Source: Owenia fusiformis (taxonomy: Eukaryota > Annelida > Polychaeta > Sabellida > Oweniidae). Taken from it: 64,000 nt of DNA. The stretch is from assembly GCA_903813345.2 (NCBI GenBank), contig CAIIXF020000009.1, positions 8,490,030 to 8,554,029 of the forward strand, given 5' to 3'. The translations under genes were made by a program, and so were the position numbers. Under the pieces are notes generated by a model. The model was given only the letters and a program-made list of their open reading frames with translations. It did no database searches and was not told the origin of the DNA. This document shows positions 48,985-60,424 of this stretch, one piece after another (the first letter of the stretch is position 1; each line of letters starts with the position of its first letter).

Positions 48985-51900
48985 TTTTCATTATAAGCGT
49001 AGGTCATTTTTGAACTCTGGGGTTAATCCTCCTGCCATGGAAAATCGGTAGTTAGTTAATGTTATGGTATTCAAATCTCAAAACAAAAAAGGAATAAAGA
49101 AAAATTGCCATGGCGAAGTTTATTCAGTATCTCTTTAAGTGTCCATTAAAAAGGTAAATCACCGCGAAGATAGCAAAAGATATCTTGCAGTAATAAATGA
49201 CCATATTTGTTCAAACCCACAATCAGACGCCGGCCTTATTTAGAAATGACACATATGGTTGTTAATAAATCGTTTAACATTGTATGTATTTATTTGTCTA
49301 TTAATAAATATACATTATGACTTTGTAATTGTGTTTAATATCCATAACTCAATACATGGTCGACTAATACAATTATCACAATACTTTACGTTCTGATATT
49401 TTTTCATATTTCTAGCGTAGCAATTTAATCCATTTGTACGAGGCTCTTTCAAAAGATTTAGAAGACTAAACACGATAAACCATCATGGTTTGATTTGACG
49501 GTTTCATTCCAGTCATACTTGTCTGAACTCAGTCAGATTTCAAGTTGCTAATAATGCAATAAGCAACGACCCAAAATATCTTTATAAAATGACCAAATAA
49601 ACCCTATGTATAAAAATCAAACAGAAAATATGTAGAATCAACTATACTTTTAATGGTGGATGTGAGCACTGAGATATATGAAGAGTGACGTTGAATACGA
49701 GGAATAATAAGTTAGACTTAATACAAAGGGTAATTGCAACTGGAGAACGATAACATGTTATTTTGCAGTCACAAATAAGACTGGAAACATCTGAAGATGA
49801 AGTTCTCTTTTAAGAAGCGAAGTCGAACAAATGCAAAGTGAAGAGTATAGCTACTTATATACAGCACCATTATCTAAATAAATTGCTGCTAGAATGGCTG
49901 TCAGAAATGGAGCCGTTTTTCAAAGTGATTTATTGAACATCACTTTCGATATACCATTGGAGGGTCGTATTTTGTTCAAATACTTAGGATATCATATTGA
50001 TGGACTCCCAACTGTTGCAATTTCCTAACTTGATTGATACAAAACCATTGACCGGGTTCCCCAAGTCCAATCATTTACTAAATTCTGACAAATTATGAAA
50101 GTGTATGATTTTTAACTGAAGTTACAAACTTGACCTTGATGTTAAGGCAATGCTGTTATGGAATGTCTGAATGACGATTATTTGATGAATGTCCATAAAA
50201 GTGTTTTCCTAAATATTTCTAGAGTTGTAGAGTATCTACATGAAGGTGATCTAATTAGTGTCCATCAACATGTTATTCTGAATATTTCTAGGATTTATGC
50301 ATATTTTCGCCCTATATTTTCGTCTATATCCTAGTCTTTATCAAGTGGATTCTGCATCGATTAATCCGGCACACCATAAAACTCAGATTCTAATTATATC
50401 CCAAACATTCATGCCGGGAAAAGCACTGCGGTAGAATTCGCACTCACTTGATCTGCTACAGATTTAAGTTTATATAATTATTTCATACTGCCTTTAGTGC
50501 TTTATACTCGACAGGTCCATTATGGAAACATATCACGATCATCCTTCATTTTACTGATTGTTAATCTATGGAATTGTACCGACCATTTCAAGAGCGCTAT
50601 ATACGTTAACATCATTTAAAGGTTTGCGTGGGACCTCCATGCGGGACTGGTCGATTTCTCCGATGGTCGTGAATTTTGACTGTATTTGTTTCATCCAGTG
50701 TATTTCCAAAAGCACTTTAAAAACTAATCATATAGCCTACAAACAATTGAATTTAGACCTGTTGTTTCAAAGAAAGGATGTTTCGTAGAAGAACCTGAAG
50801 ATGGTGAATCTTTCATCAGCTTTATTGCTCCCAGGGTGATGATATTGACTTATTAATTTGCCCTCAGGATAAAATTTCCCGCCACTACCGGCGTTTAGGT
50901 CTCACGCAAGACTTTGAATGGCACATGAATATAGCTGAGCATTTTATTTGCTTTCCTTTAGCGACTTATGATACAGAATGGTAAATACCGAGGCACAGTA
51001 ACCAAAGTGAAAACACAGAGTATTGGTTCTATTAAAGAAACGCCTAATGAAAACGAAACACACTACCAGTCATAAGGAAACATAGGGTTCCATCCCGCCA
51101 CTCAGCTCAATCCAAATTTCTCGTTTGTTTTAGAAATAGGCGTAACATTCAATAATCTCACCTTTTTCAACATGTGTATCCACATTTAATAAAAACCTAA
51201 TAATTTCCCCCTTGCAATTTCGGGAAATAATTTTCACTTCTCTGTCACCCCCCCCCCCTCCTCTGACAATTTCCCGACCCGCCATTGGACTATTATATCT
51301 TGTTATGCAATGTGTTGAAGGATCGATCGATATGCTGAACTATACCTTGGAGTGATTAGCATTTCTATTCACACGCGTACTGGTTTTAATTAAAATAACA
51401 GGGTACCCAACCCTTAGTTGACAAGAATTGATAGATACATGTCAAAATAACTCAGTACATTTCGACCTGAACAATCAAAATAATTATTTGCTGTAGAATT
51501 GATTTATCACCTGGAGTAGAACTAATAACGCTTGAAATTAAACCCAGCATTAGCATGTTGAATTGTATAACTGGAAAAATATATTTGACAAATAGAGTGT
51601 CGGGGCTTTTGTGATTCGATAAAGAATAAGGAAATTGATTTTGAAAAGAAAAATTCAAATGGAAATGAGATTGGGAACCAGAAACGTTGCGAGTCCCTTC
51701 TCGAATGTAAGAATGGTAGCTTAGAATATGTTTTGACATCGATTAATAGTGTTTTCTTTTGAATTACCCTTTTCAGCGAAAATGCCGTCTTCTGGGTCTA
51801 ACTTTATCTGCTCTCAGTCCAGCAGGAGCCCCGACTTCCAACACATCCGCATTTAAACACTTTCGAATTCGATTCCATTAACGTTTTCTAAAGCAAAAGC

Positions 51901-52377
51901 ATGAATCAAAAGACAACAAAATACGATAGGTTTGAATTTCGTTTGGTGGTATTAATTTCATAATTAATCATAGCTGTGAAATTGTATTGGAATCGCAAAC
52001 GTCACTAAAAAGCTAGAATGGCGTCACAAAAAGATTCCAACTACGGGGTGACCTGCCATGATCCATATAAGGAAGCTATAGCTATAACTTCATTTTTAAT
52101 TCTTCTTAATTAAAGAAAACAAGATGGCAATGTTTTCGTTTAGACAGTGACTTACAATGTATATTTCTTTCTTGGTTTTTCCGAATATAGCCATATAAAA
52201 TTTGGATACAAAGCGTCATTCCTAAAATATTTGCTTGCAGGAAAGCGGCATGGCGTTCGAAAATTACAAGATGCGTCATAGACACGCATAAAAGGCTATA
52301 TTATTAAAAGGCTCAAGCTCTTATATTTATAGTGTATATTTTGATATAATGAGATATAGGAATTGGATTATTTTAAG
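48985..52377. other. Intergenic, no gene
   Basis: AT-rich. The segment 50470-50580 matches 61436-61550 (CTGCCTTTAGTGCTTTA...), a dispersed repeat, and 49665-49720 resembles 58565-58615. A C-run lies near 51248. No coding signal. Confidence 0.5.
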
Positions 52378-53853
52378 TTAGAACAATCCCGATTCCACTT
52401 CTATCTCGTCTGATGAAGGGGAACTTGGTCTTGATTGATCTCTTAGTCTTTCTAGGTATGTGCTGTCTTGGTCTGGACAGAGCAACGATGGACTGACACA
52501 CTGGTCGGCACCTATATCGAGTTCACTAAGTGAAATGTCTCCATCGCTAGGGCTGGCCTCTGTGATCACTATAGAGCAAGGGGTCCCTTTGAAGACTATT
52601 AATTCCGAATTACCATTTACGATAGAGTGCATTCGACGTAAAGTCGAGGCGTGGTATCTCTTATTTCTTTCAATGGTTGCACGATGTGAGCTTAGACTAC
52701 CGTTTGTACATTGGGAAGCATCTTTAAGGTATTGTTGCGAAGCATTGATATTCAAAGTGCGTTGAGAAGCGCCTTTGAACAGACAGTACCATTGTGACAC
52801 AAGGGCGTTTCTAAAGCTCTGGCTCATTATCCAGTAACAGAGGGGGTTCAGAGAAGAATTGAAGTGACCAAACCAGATTGCATATTTGAAGGCATGCATG
52901 AACGCTGCCTTATTCGGAATTTCCATATCTGTGAAATCAAGCACAATACTGAGAATATGCATTGGTAACCAAGACACTCCGAACAGCGTTGCTATGACAA
53001 CTAAAAGCTTTGAAGTCCTTCTGCGCCCTTCTAGTTTTCGTTTTGCCCTTCTTGTAATTAAATCTGATTCAATTGTCGTATCAGCATACCATAGCTTACA
53101 TCCGATATGTAAATAGCCTGAAAATATTAATGCCAATGGTATCAGATATAGGAATACGAAGATTGCCAGTGAATAAATATTCTTTCCGATATCGCTTGTC
53201 CAATTCTCTGTGCATGCCATTAATCTGACGGTCAATATCTCCATGTGCTCGATTTCTTGACGGACGAAAATCTGGGGAAGGGCAACCAAAACGGCTAAGC
53301 CCCATATAAGGATTATTAATCGTCGCATTCGGGTTCTTGACAAAATAACTCTAGCCTTTAGGGGTTTGGCAATAGCATAGAAACGCTCGCCACTTATAAC
53401 AGTAATAGTTAAGATGCTTGCGGACACTGATATCCCCTGGCAGAAATTCACAATTTTGCACATAGCATTTCCATAAATCCAATTGCTGTATATCTCCATG
53501 GCAACAGCAAATGGCATACAGATACAAACAACCATCAAATCACAAAGCGATAAATTCACCAGGAAACAGTTTGTTACCGTTCGCATCCTGGGGTTTTTGA
53601 TAAAAACGTATATTACGAGCACATTTCCAATAAACCCCAGAGTAAAGATAATGGCGTAGAGGGAGATCAAAGTGGACGAAATGGGCTCATGGTATTTAAA
53701 AAAGCTTTTACGTATCTCGTCTAGTATCTCGTTCCTGGGCTTAAAATCCTGTCCCAATTGTGGCCATCCGTAGATGGTCGCGTTAACGCCATCATAATCC
53801 GCAACGCTCACTTCTAAACTCCAATCACTTTGGTTTTCATTCATTTTGCACAC
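52378..53853 (-). CDS. Rhodopsin-class (class A) GPCR, peptide-receptor type, single exon
   Basis: A 491-residue seven-transmembrane receptor. The N-terminus carries N-glycosylation sites at N7 and N24. TM1 is at 62-86 (GN at 76-77), TM2 has D105 in LSLCD, TM3 starts after C132 and ends ERF (156-158) in place of DRY, TM4 has W184, C214 in loop 2 pairs with C132, TM5 has P239, TM6 has SWLP (294-297), TM7 has NPLCY (336-340). C357 may be palmitoylated. The cytoplasmic tail of about 130 residues is Ser-rich and ends EVESGLF. The basic third loop (RRAKRKLEGRRR) suits G-protein coupling at the plasma membrane. Layout and loops fit the neuropeptide-receptor group; the ligand cannot be told. No introns interrupt the ORF. 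Confidence 0.93.
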   Translation of the reverse strand: MCKMNENQSDWSLEVSVADYDGVNATIYGWPQLGQDFKPRNEILDEIRKSFFKYHEPISSTLISLYAIIFTLGFIGNVLVIYVFIKNPRMRTVTNCFLVNLSLCDLMVVCICMPFAVAMEIYSNWIYGNAMCKIVNFCQGISVSASILTITVISGERFYAIAKPLKARVILSRTRMRRLIILIWGLAVLVALPQIFVRQEIEHMEILTVRLMACTENWTSDIGKNIYSLAIFVFLYLIPLALIFSGYLHIGCKLWYADTTIESDLITRRAKRKLEGRRRTSKLLVVIATLFGVSWLPMHILSIVLDFTDMEIPNKAAFMHAFKYAIWFGHFNSSLNPLCYWIMSQSFRNALVSQWYCLFKGASQRTLNINASQQYLKDASQCTNGSLSSHRATIERNKRYHASTLRRMHSIVNGNSELIVFKGTPCSIVITEASPSDGDISLSELDIGADQCVSPSLLCPDQDSTYLERLRDQSRPSSPSSDEIEVESGLF

Positions 53854-56800
53854 AAGTTCAGTTGCTCAGATATCTAATGACCGTGTCTATACATGTATAT
53901 CCCGCCTTTATTCCACCAGTGTTGATTTTACATGACACGGACATCCCAGTTCGAAAACGTAGTTCGTTCGTTTATTAACCAATGTACGTCTATCAATCAT
54001 GCATTCGACTTTGCGACGTCTTCAATAATTAGTGTCGATGCATCGTCTCGCTTACGGGAAATTTCAAAAGTATATTTAACTCTGTGATCCACTGAGTCGC
54101 TTATGTTTCTACTTTTCAGCTTCTATATCAACGTATTACAATTAGCAGTTATAATCATACGTGATATGATAACACGATCCCTGGATAAAATGTCGGATTG
54201 AAATAGAGTTATATCATGCTTCCTCTTTTGTATTTGGTTTGGTCGTCAGGTATTAGCTACATATCCATTCCAACTTTAATTTGTTTCGGAAATTGCAATT
54301 TCTGTTATGTCATGAAACTGTAGTTTGTTCGGATCAGTATGAATCTTATAATCATCCTCCGCTTCGCAATATTTCGTTATTAATCAACGCATGCTATTTC
54401 GATTTGTGGATCGTGTCTGTGTATCTCACTTATAAAAGTGTCTGGATCTAAACAACGTCTTTATTGCGTAACATTTTACATACCTTTATTGCAAATACAT
54501 TGTAGAACAGACTTATAATTTAATGAAAATACATTTATATTTCCTATTATTTATTTTGTTTGTCCACGGAGCTTGATATTTAAATTGCAATTTATCAATG
54601 TCTATGCAGTAACTCCTATATCTAGTGGCTTCTTTGCATAATTCACCTTCGTCATTGCTAAATGTATCTACATGTATAGCAATCGTTTGAATGTCAACTT
54701 ACTAATCATGTATCACTTTCTGAATTGAGCCTGTAAATTCAAACTCCCACAGGCAACTCATTAGCGCTATGTCTTTACAGAGGATTCTCGCTATAGTTAG
54801 TTAACAACTTAACACTAACCAGCTTTTAGATTCACGTCGAAGTTGGTTACGTGGTCAATGTCTTTGCATCTATTGTACATTAATATTAAGTAGATGTTAA
54901 ATGCCCTTGGCAATTAGGGATCCTGTTTTATATTGTACCTTACTTTTCAAACTTGTGAGAACTTTTATATTCTTGTCATCGTTGCTGTTTTTATCATCTT
55001 ACGGCACCTTTACACAGTTCGCAAGATAAGAAACGAGGCTTGATATCTTCAACGCAAAATATTAACTGGCTGTTTTTTCACTAATACACGGAGTAGATGA
55101 TTCCCCTTACGGCTTATACCATTTATCAGTGTCTTGTATTTTTACGTTTACAATAAATAATGTTACATATAGTTTTAATCCATACAATTTTCAAACTAAT
55201 TAGATCATCGAACACGCATTTGATATCTAGGATAGGTCTGATGTCAATCGCTTCCGGGGCTTCTGCACACTTATCCCACGTTGTTGTGACGCAGCGTCGA
55301 TGATATTTTGCAAGTTTTCCTAGTAGTTCAGGACAGATTTTAGGATAACTGATTACTGGATTCATGTGATCTTTATCCTGACAGAGTCAATCTAAATGGC
55401 TTTGCAACCGTTGATTAATGCGCTCTAGTTATAATGATTAAGTAGCAGACTTCGATGTACTTTACCTTGTATCTGGAATTGTGTTGTCATGTCTTTCAGA
55501 ACTTTTTAAGAACACATTTGCACGTAATATCTAGCGACTAAGGACGTGCGGCCTGTCCGAGAACAGGACGGACGAGATAAATCGGGACGGACGCGCGCAA
55601 TTGTCAATGCTTACTGAGACTTAAAGGAAGAATGCTCATAATATTCATATGATTAAACAACTGACTACTTACTTTTTGTGGCTTGGTTAAATGGATATGA
55701 ACCATCTGACCATAAGTTCCGATATATATCAACAAAATGACGATATAGTGATGAAGAACACACGTCAAGCGGAGTTTAATAGTTTTGTGCAAATTTTCTT
55801 CCATCGTTCGAAAATATCAATTTAACTCGATCAACCTACAATAGGTGGCGATGTTTCTTTTACTTAGTTTGTATTCACGAATGCAACTAACGACTGACGG
55901 CTACCGGATTAACCTACTATTATGCGGGTAACTTATTTAAATATGAATAGTACCTGCCACTATAGTCATATCTAAATAAGTTGGTCATAAGATAGTAGCC
56001 CGGTTAATCCTGTAGCCCAAGGGCGAACGTAATACCCGGAACGTTCGCAAATTGACGTTCGGATTTTCACCGCACCCCGATTTGAATTAGCCGATTAAAC
56101 ATAGGGGTGTGAGAACTTTTAATTTATTGTGACAGTGTGTGTTACCCCCTCCCTCCCCCCCCCCCCTTGGACATGGAGTCCAGAGCTGAATATGTCAGCA
56201 CATGTTGATGATTGGTAAGTAAAAACAATCTCTCCTTATAAGGTAACATATTTTCTATAGTTTATTGAATTTGGTCACGAACCGTTCAGAAACAATAGTT
56301 AAAACGAAGATTGTCCGCGTCTGATTTGATTGTTCTGCCGGGAAATCAATGGGGTCTTCTCATCTGCATAATCACGTGACCCATAGACTCTAGTGTAATG
56401 GGGATTTCCGAAACAGGGTGACACACATAAGCAGAAAACACAATCACCACTTAAATTACATTTCACTGTTTATTCTGTTCGTATTAACCCTTATTTACAT
56501 ATCACATATTTAAGTTTATCAATTATGTAGCAAATGATTTGAACGGATTGCAATGTCATAGACTTAAATAACCGCAAAACTGAACAAAAAAAGGTTTGAG
56601 AAAACTGACCCCTCTACACACCATTGTCTTATGAAGATCATACAAAACCCTGGATGTCGTGTCGCTTCTCGTTTCGTTTGGTACACTACTTAAGCCTCGG
56701 ATATTAAATAAGCACTTGGATAGCCCACAGGCGTTAGTTGCATTCGCGAATTCAAACTTAGTTTTGTCTTTCGGCATTTTCGCGGGAAAATTGACCGTCA

Positions 56801-59028
56801 CCAGATGACGTAGTTTAAAAAAGGTCAAAAGCCCTCTATCGTTAATATATTGTTAATATCACTCTGAACGAGAAGCTTTAAGCTTTCGTCGATGTCGAGG
56901 TGAGTGATTTATTGAGGTCAAAGCCGATCTCCAGGACAGGTTTAAGGTACCACCGATTTATTTTGGAGTTTTTCTATTGGATTTTTTCCGATTTATCGCT
57001 ATTCCACCTTATAAGTTAGATCTCTAATGTTTTAGATCTCAAATATTATCAGCACTCAAATTCTGTTTCAGAAATTCAGATTGTTGATGATTTTGAACCA
57101 TCTTTGGTCACCTTACTCTAAAATTAATTTGAATGCCGTGTTAGACTGCCCTGCCTCTAATCCTATGTACGTGTATAATTACTTCGCCAATAATCTCCTG
57201 TGTTTCAACTCATTAACGCCGTTGTTCGTCCGTACTGTCTGGATCAGAGACAGTTGTGTATAGACTTATAATGCTAAGCCATCTAGTTAAGTCCATTTAC
57301 AATGTAACAGCGACTATCATGGATTTACAGCGACACGTACGCCGTTCGCATTTATTCATAAATGAATATCTATAAGTCGTCATCAATCGACGCTTTTTAT
57401 CTTTCCGATAGTTGTATTAATTTTTGCGGCTAGAATGCTTGCAAATTGTTATTTTAGTGTTATTACAGTAGACCTTTAATCCCTTGAGGTATCAAGAAAC
57501 AGAATAAAAATCAAATCCGACCAGGCGTTTTAGATTCTTTTATTGCTACTAACGAGAGCTCTGCGAGATAGTCAAGCTGTTGCTTTTACTCGCAAACCAT
57601 ACACGAAACAACCCCAAAACAAATGCTTGTAAATCAATAGTCCAATTCGCAATTATAAGAGTTCAGGTGGCAATTTACATAAATATCTCCCATGATGCAT
57701 CGCTTTGGAAGGGACACATTTTCATTGGCCCTCCGAACGAGTCGATTACTCTGAACGAAACGGGAGATTGCAAAGTCAAAGGTCACGATCCGCTAATTTC
57801 ATTGGTCGATGATTACATCATAGCGTATATATAGCATGAAAATGGCGGACGATTACTCGAACAAATTCAGATAAAACTAGCATGAATCTTAACAAAGTGA
57901 CAGTTTCTCAGCTTCCGATCTTCCGTCAGCCATCAATTCTCAATTCAATGCTCAATCTCAATGCTCAATTTTATTCAATAATCAGAAAGATATAATCGAA
58001 GATTCAAAGTTACATCATTTATATTTTTTCGATCTTCATTGGCGTCTGAGTAATTTCTGGTAAATCAGTGACGTCACTGGAATTGGACGGCATTTTCAAC
58101 CACAGATTTCTTTGGATTTGGGAATTATAATTCAAAAAGCCTTGTTGTATATACAAATCCATCGTTTGTGCAAATGCAACTTTACATAAATGTTTAATAA
58201 ACCCGCAGTGCGACATTGAAAATCGCACCCCTGTGTAATCCAATGGGAAAGAACCCGGATGTATACGAAGTTGTACCCCACATGAGAGCTCTTCAAACGG
58301 GAGGTAACTAAACTGAATGAAACCAACTTTATAGCGTATTGGAGTATTGTCAAGTACTCTCTTATTATAGTCAGTCGGTCACGTGATTAGTATCCATGAC
58401 CCGATATACAGTGCCGGCTACTTCAATTAAAGACTTAATCTTCATTTGATATTTTTTAAAGTAGTTTTGTCTGATTGCACGGATAGTTTCCGTTCTGAGA
58501 CTTAAACACAATAGCGCAACTCTGGTTTGATTTGTAGTTTGCATTCATTTTATCAGTTATCTGAATGATGGATGTGGGCTATATGAAGAGTGAGGGCGAT
58601 CGAGGAATATTAATTAAGTCGACAGGCGAAATAGAAAAATCGTATATTAGGGAAGTTTCATCCTGGTGACTTTTGTTGAATCATTGTTTTACAGACAGGG
58701 GCTTTGTGACCCGATTTTGTCCGCCTCATCATTTAGACTAAATTTTCTATCTTTGGTTTAAGTATTATGCTAGTACGCACAACTATTTCTTTTGTTGGAG
58801 TATTGGTTCTTTAAGTTTTAAACCCCACTTAGGTAGCAACACAACGAGCCGTAGTTTATTCAGTAGAATGTACGGTTGTATCAAAAGAAAAGTACATTCT
58901 TTTTCTGTTGTGTTAAAGACTGGGCACTTGGCAATTCAAGCTATCAAAAACAAGTGTGTCACAAATAACTATTGACAGTTTTTGATAGCCAGTTTCGATC
59001 ACCTAAAAGCAATATGCAAATGCATGTA
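53854..59028. other. Intergenic upstream of the GPCR, no gene
   Basis: Contains a foldback at 55899-56019, a single mariner-like terminus (CAGGGTGACACAC) at about 56413, a C-run near 56140-56165 and a GGCGG-containing motif at 57838. ORFs at 55126, 56556 and 57580 show no domain. A promoter for the GPCR should lie at the left end but cannot be pinpointed. Confidence 0.5.
55899..56019. repeat. Foldback hairpin, arms about 50 bp
   Basis: GGCTACCGGATTAACC at the left and GGTTAATCCTGTAGCC at the right bracket further pairing stretches (ACTTATTTAAATATGA with TCATATCTAAATAAGT). Short loop, no ORF; a MITE-like element. Confidence 0.75.
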
Positions 59029-59204
59029 CAGAGTGGGCCAAAAAACAATACCCAACTTTAAACCAGGATAAAAATAGTTACGTTCAATATGGTACATTGA
59101 CTTATATATCATTTTAAAGGTAATTAATTTTCAAACAATTTGGCATATAGCACTATGTCATGAAATCAATAGTAAAATTTTATTATACTTATTTGGGAGG
59201 CCGG

Positions 59205-59364
59205 TGTGAAAGAAATTATGGTCCCCCAGGGATTATGGTCCCCTTTTAAAGGCCCTTACTGGCCCTGATTGTGTAAGATAATCAGGGAAAGAGCACAAAG
59301 AGGTCACCATATAAATCAATGGAGAGTAGGACCATAAATTAATAGGACCTCCTACCCCTTTACA
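59205..59364. mobile_element. CCGG-flanked MITE, copy 1
   Basis: Starts TGTGAAAG, ends CTTTACA. Flanked by CCGG (59201-59204) and TCGG (59365-59368). The opposite arm of the host mariner element has the unoccupied site with a single CCGG, showing CCGG is the duplicated target. The interior has a repeated ATTATGGTCCCC. Its sibling is at 63178-63332. Confidence 0.8.
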
Positions 59365-59564
59365 TCGGGTTGCTACTTAGGGTCTCTAGATTTTAGGGAG
59401 AAAATAGTAAATCTGCGGGATTATGTAAATTTTTTATTTAAAGAATATCATTTTGTTAGGTGAATATATGCTTGGATATTTGCATAACTGTTTGACTAAA
59501 CTTATTTTTTTATGAATTCCAGTGTTGTTTATTATCAATAAGTACTTAAAAGGGGTATGTTAAA

Positions 59565-59905
59565 AGACATAAAACGTGTATGTGGTGAGGATTTTATTTT
59601 TCAACAAGACATTGCTTGCCTCGTACCATTTATCAAAGGAGACATTGCCATTCCTTTGCGAACAAGGTGTCAATTTGATTGATCTAGATGGTTGGCCATG
59701 GCCACCCAAAAGCCCCGATGCTAATGTAGTTGATTACCCTACATGGAACCATCTCGGGGAAATGGTACAATCACAAGCATCAAATCCTAAAGTGCTGAAA
59801 TGAATTGCAACAGAAATCTGTCAATAAGGCTATTGATAGATGGCGCTACCGCTTGAAGCTTATTGTTGACGTAGAGGGGGAGGGCATATTGAGCAATTGT
59901 TTTAA
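59565..59905 (+). pseudogene. Mariner transposase C-terminal remnant
   Basis: One frame reads FLCEQGVNLIDLDGWPWPPK then SPDANVVDYPTWNHL, the block around the third catalytic Asp of mariner transposases (PPxSPDLNP...W). Another frame gives KSVNKAIDRWRYRLK, and the end reads HIEQLF before TAA at 59903-59905, the usual mariner terminus. At least two frameshifts break it and the first catalytic acids are not seen. Confidence 0.8.
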
Positions 59906-60278
59906 AATTGTTATAAAGTGTAGAATGTTAAACAACACTGAAATTCATAACAATAAAGTTATAGTCAAACAATGATGCAAATATGCAAGCATGTATTCAC
60001 CTAACAAACTATAAATAAAAAATTAACATAATCCCGCAAATTTATTATTTTCTCCCTAAAAGCTAGAAACCCAAAATAGCAACCCGGCCTCCCAAATAAG
60101 TATAATATACCGTTACTATTAATTATATGACATAGTGTAATATACCAAATTGTTTGAAAATGTATTACCTTTAAAATGATATATAAGTCAATGTATCATA
60201 TTGAACGTAACTATTTTTATCCTGATTTAAAGTTGGGCATTGTTTTTTGGCTCACCCTGTATATACCATTCTCTTGTT

Positions 60279-60420
60279 ATGCCTGGGTCACATATGCTCC
60301 GATCCATCGGCCGGCGCCCGGCCGATTGAGTGTTTTGTTCAATATTGTATTCAATTTTGAACAAAATACTCAATCAGCCGGGCGCCGTAGTGAAAATCGG
60401 AGCAAATGTGACCAAGGCAT
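60279..60420. repeat. Foldback MITE, arms about 58 bp
   Basis: TGCCTGGGTCACATATGCTC faces the inverse of TGCCTTGGTCACATTTGCTC, with further pairing of GGCGCCCGGC and GATTGAGT-TTTTGTTCA around a short AT loop. No ORF. Confidence 0.85.
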
Positions 60421-60424
60421 TACT

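Larger units (their letters stand above)
59029..60259 (+). mobile_element. Mariner-like element with long inverted ends and an inserted MITE
   Basis: Left end CAGAGTGGGCCAAAAAACAA after TA (59027-59028), right end TTGTTTTTTGGCTCACCCTG before TA (60260-60261). Inverted homology extends several hundred bp inward on both sides, interrupted in the left arm by the 160-bp MITE at 59205-59364. It carries a plus-strand transposase remnant. Confidence 0.8.

Noticed and set aside
56556-56828. 90-codon minus-strand ORF
   Set aside because: No recognisable domain or conserved motif, and no neighbouring exon signals.
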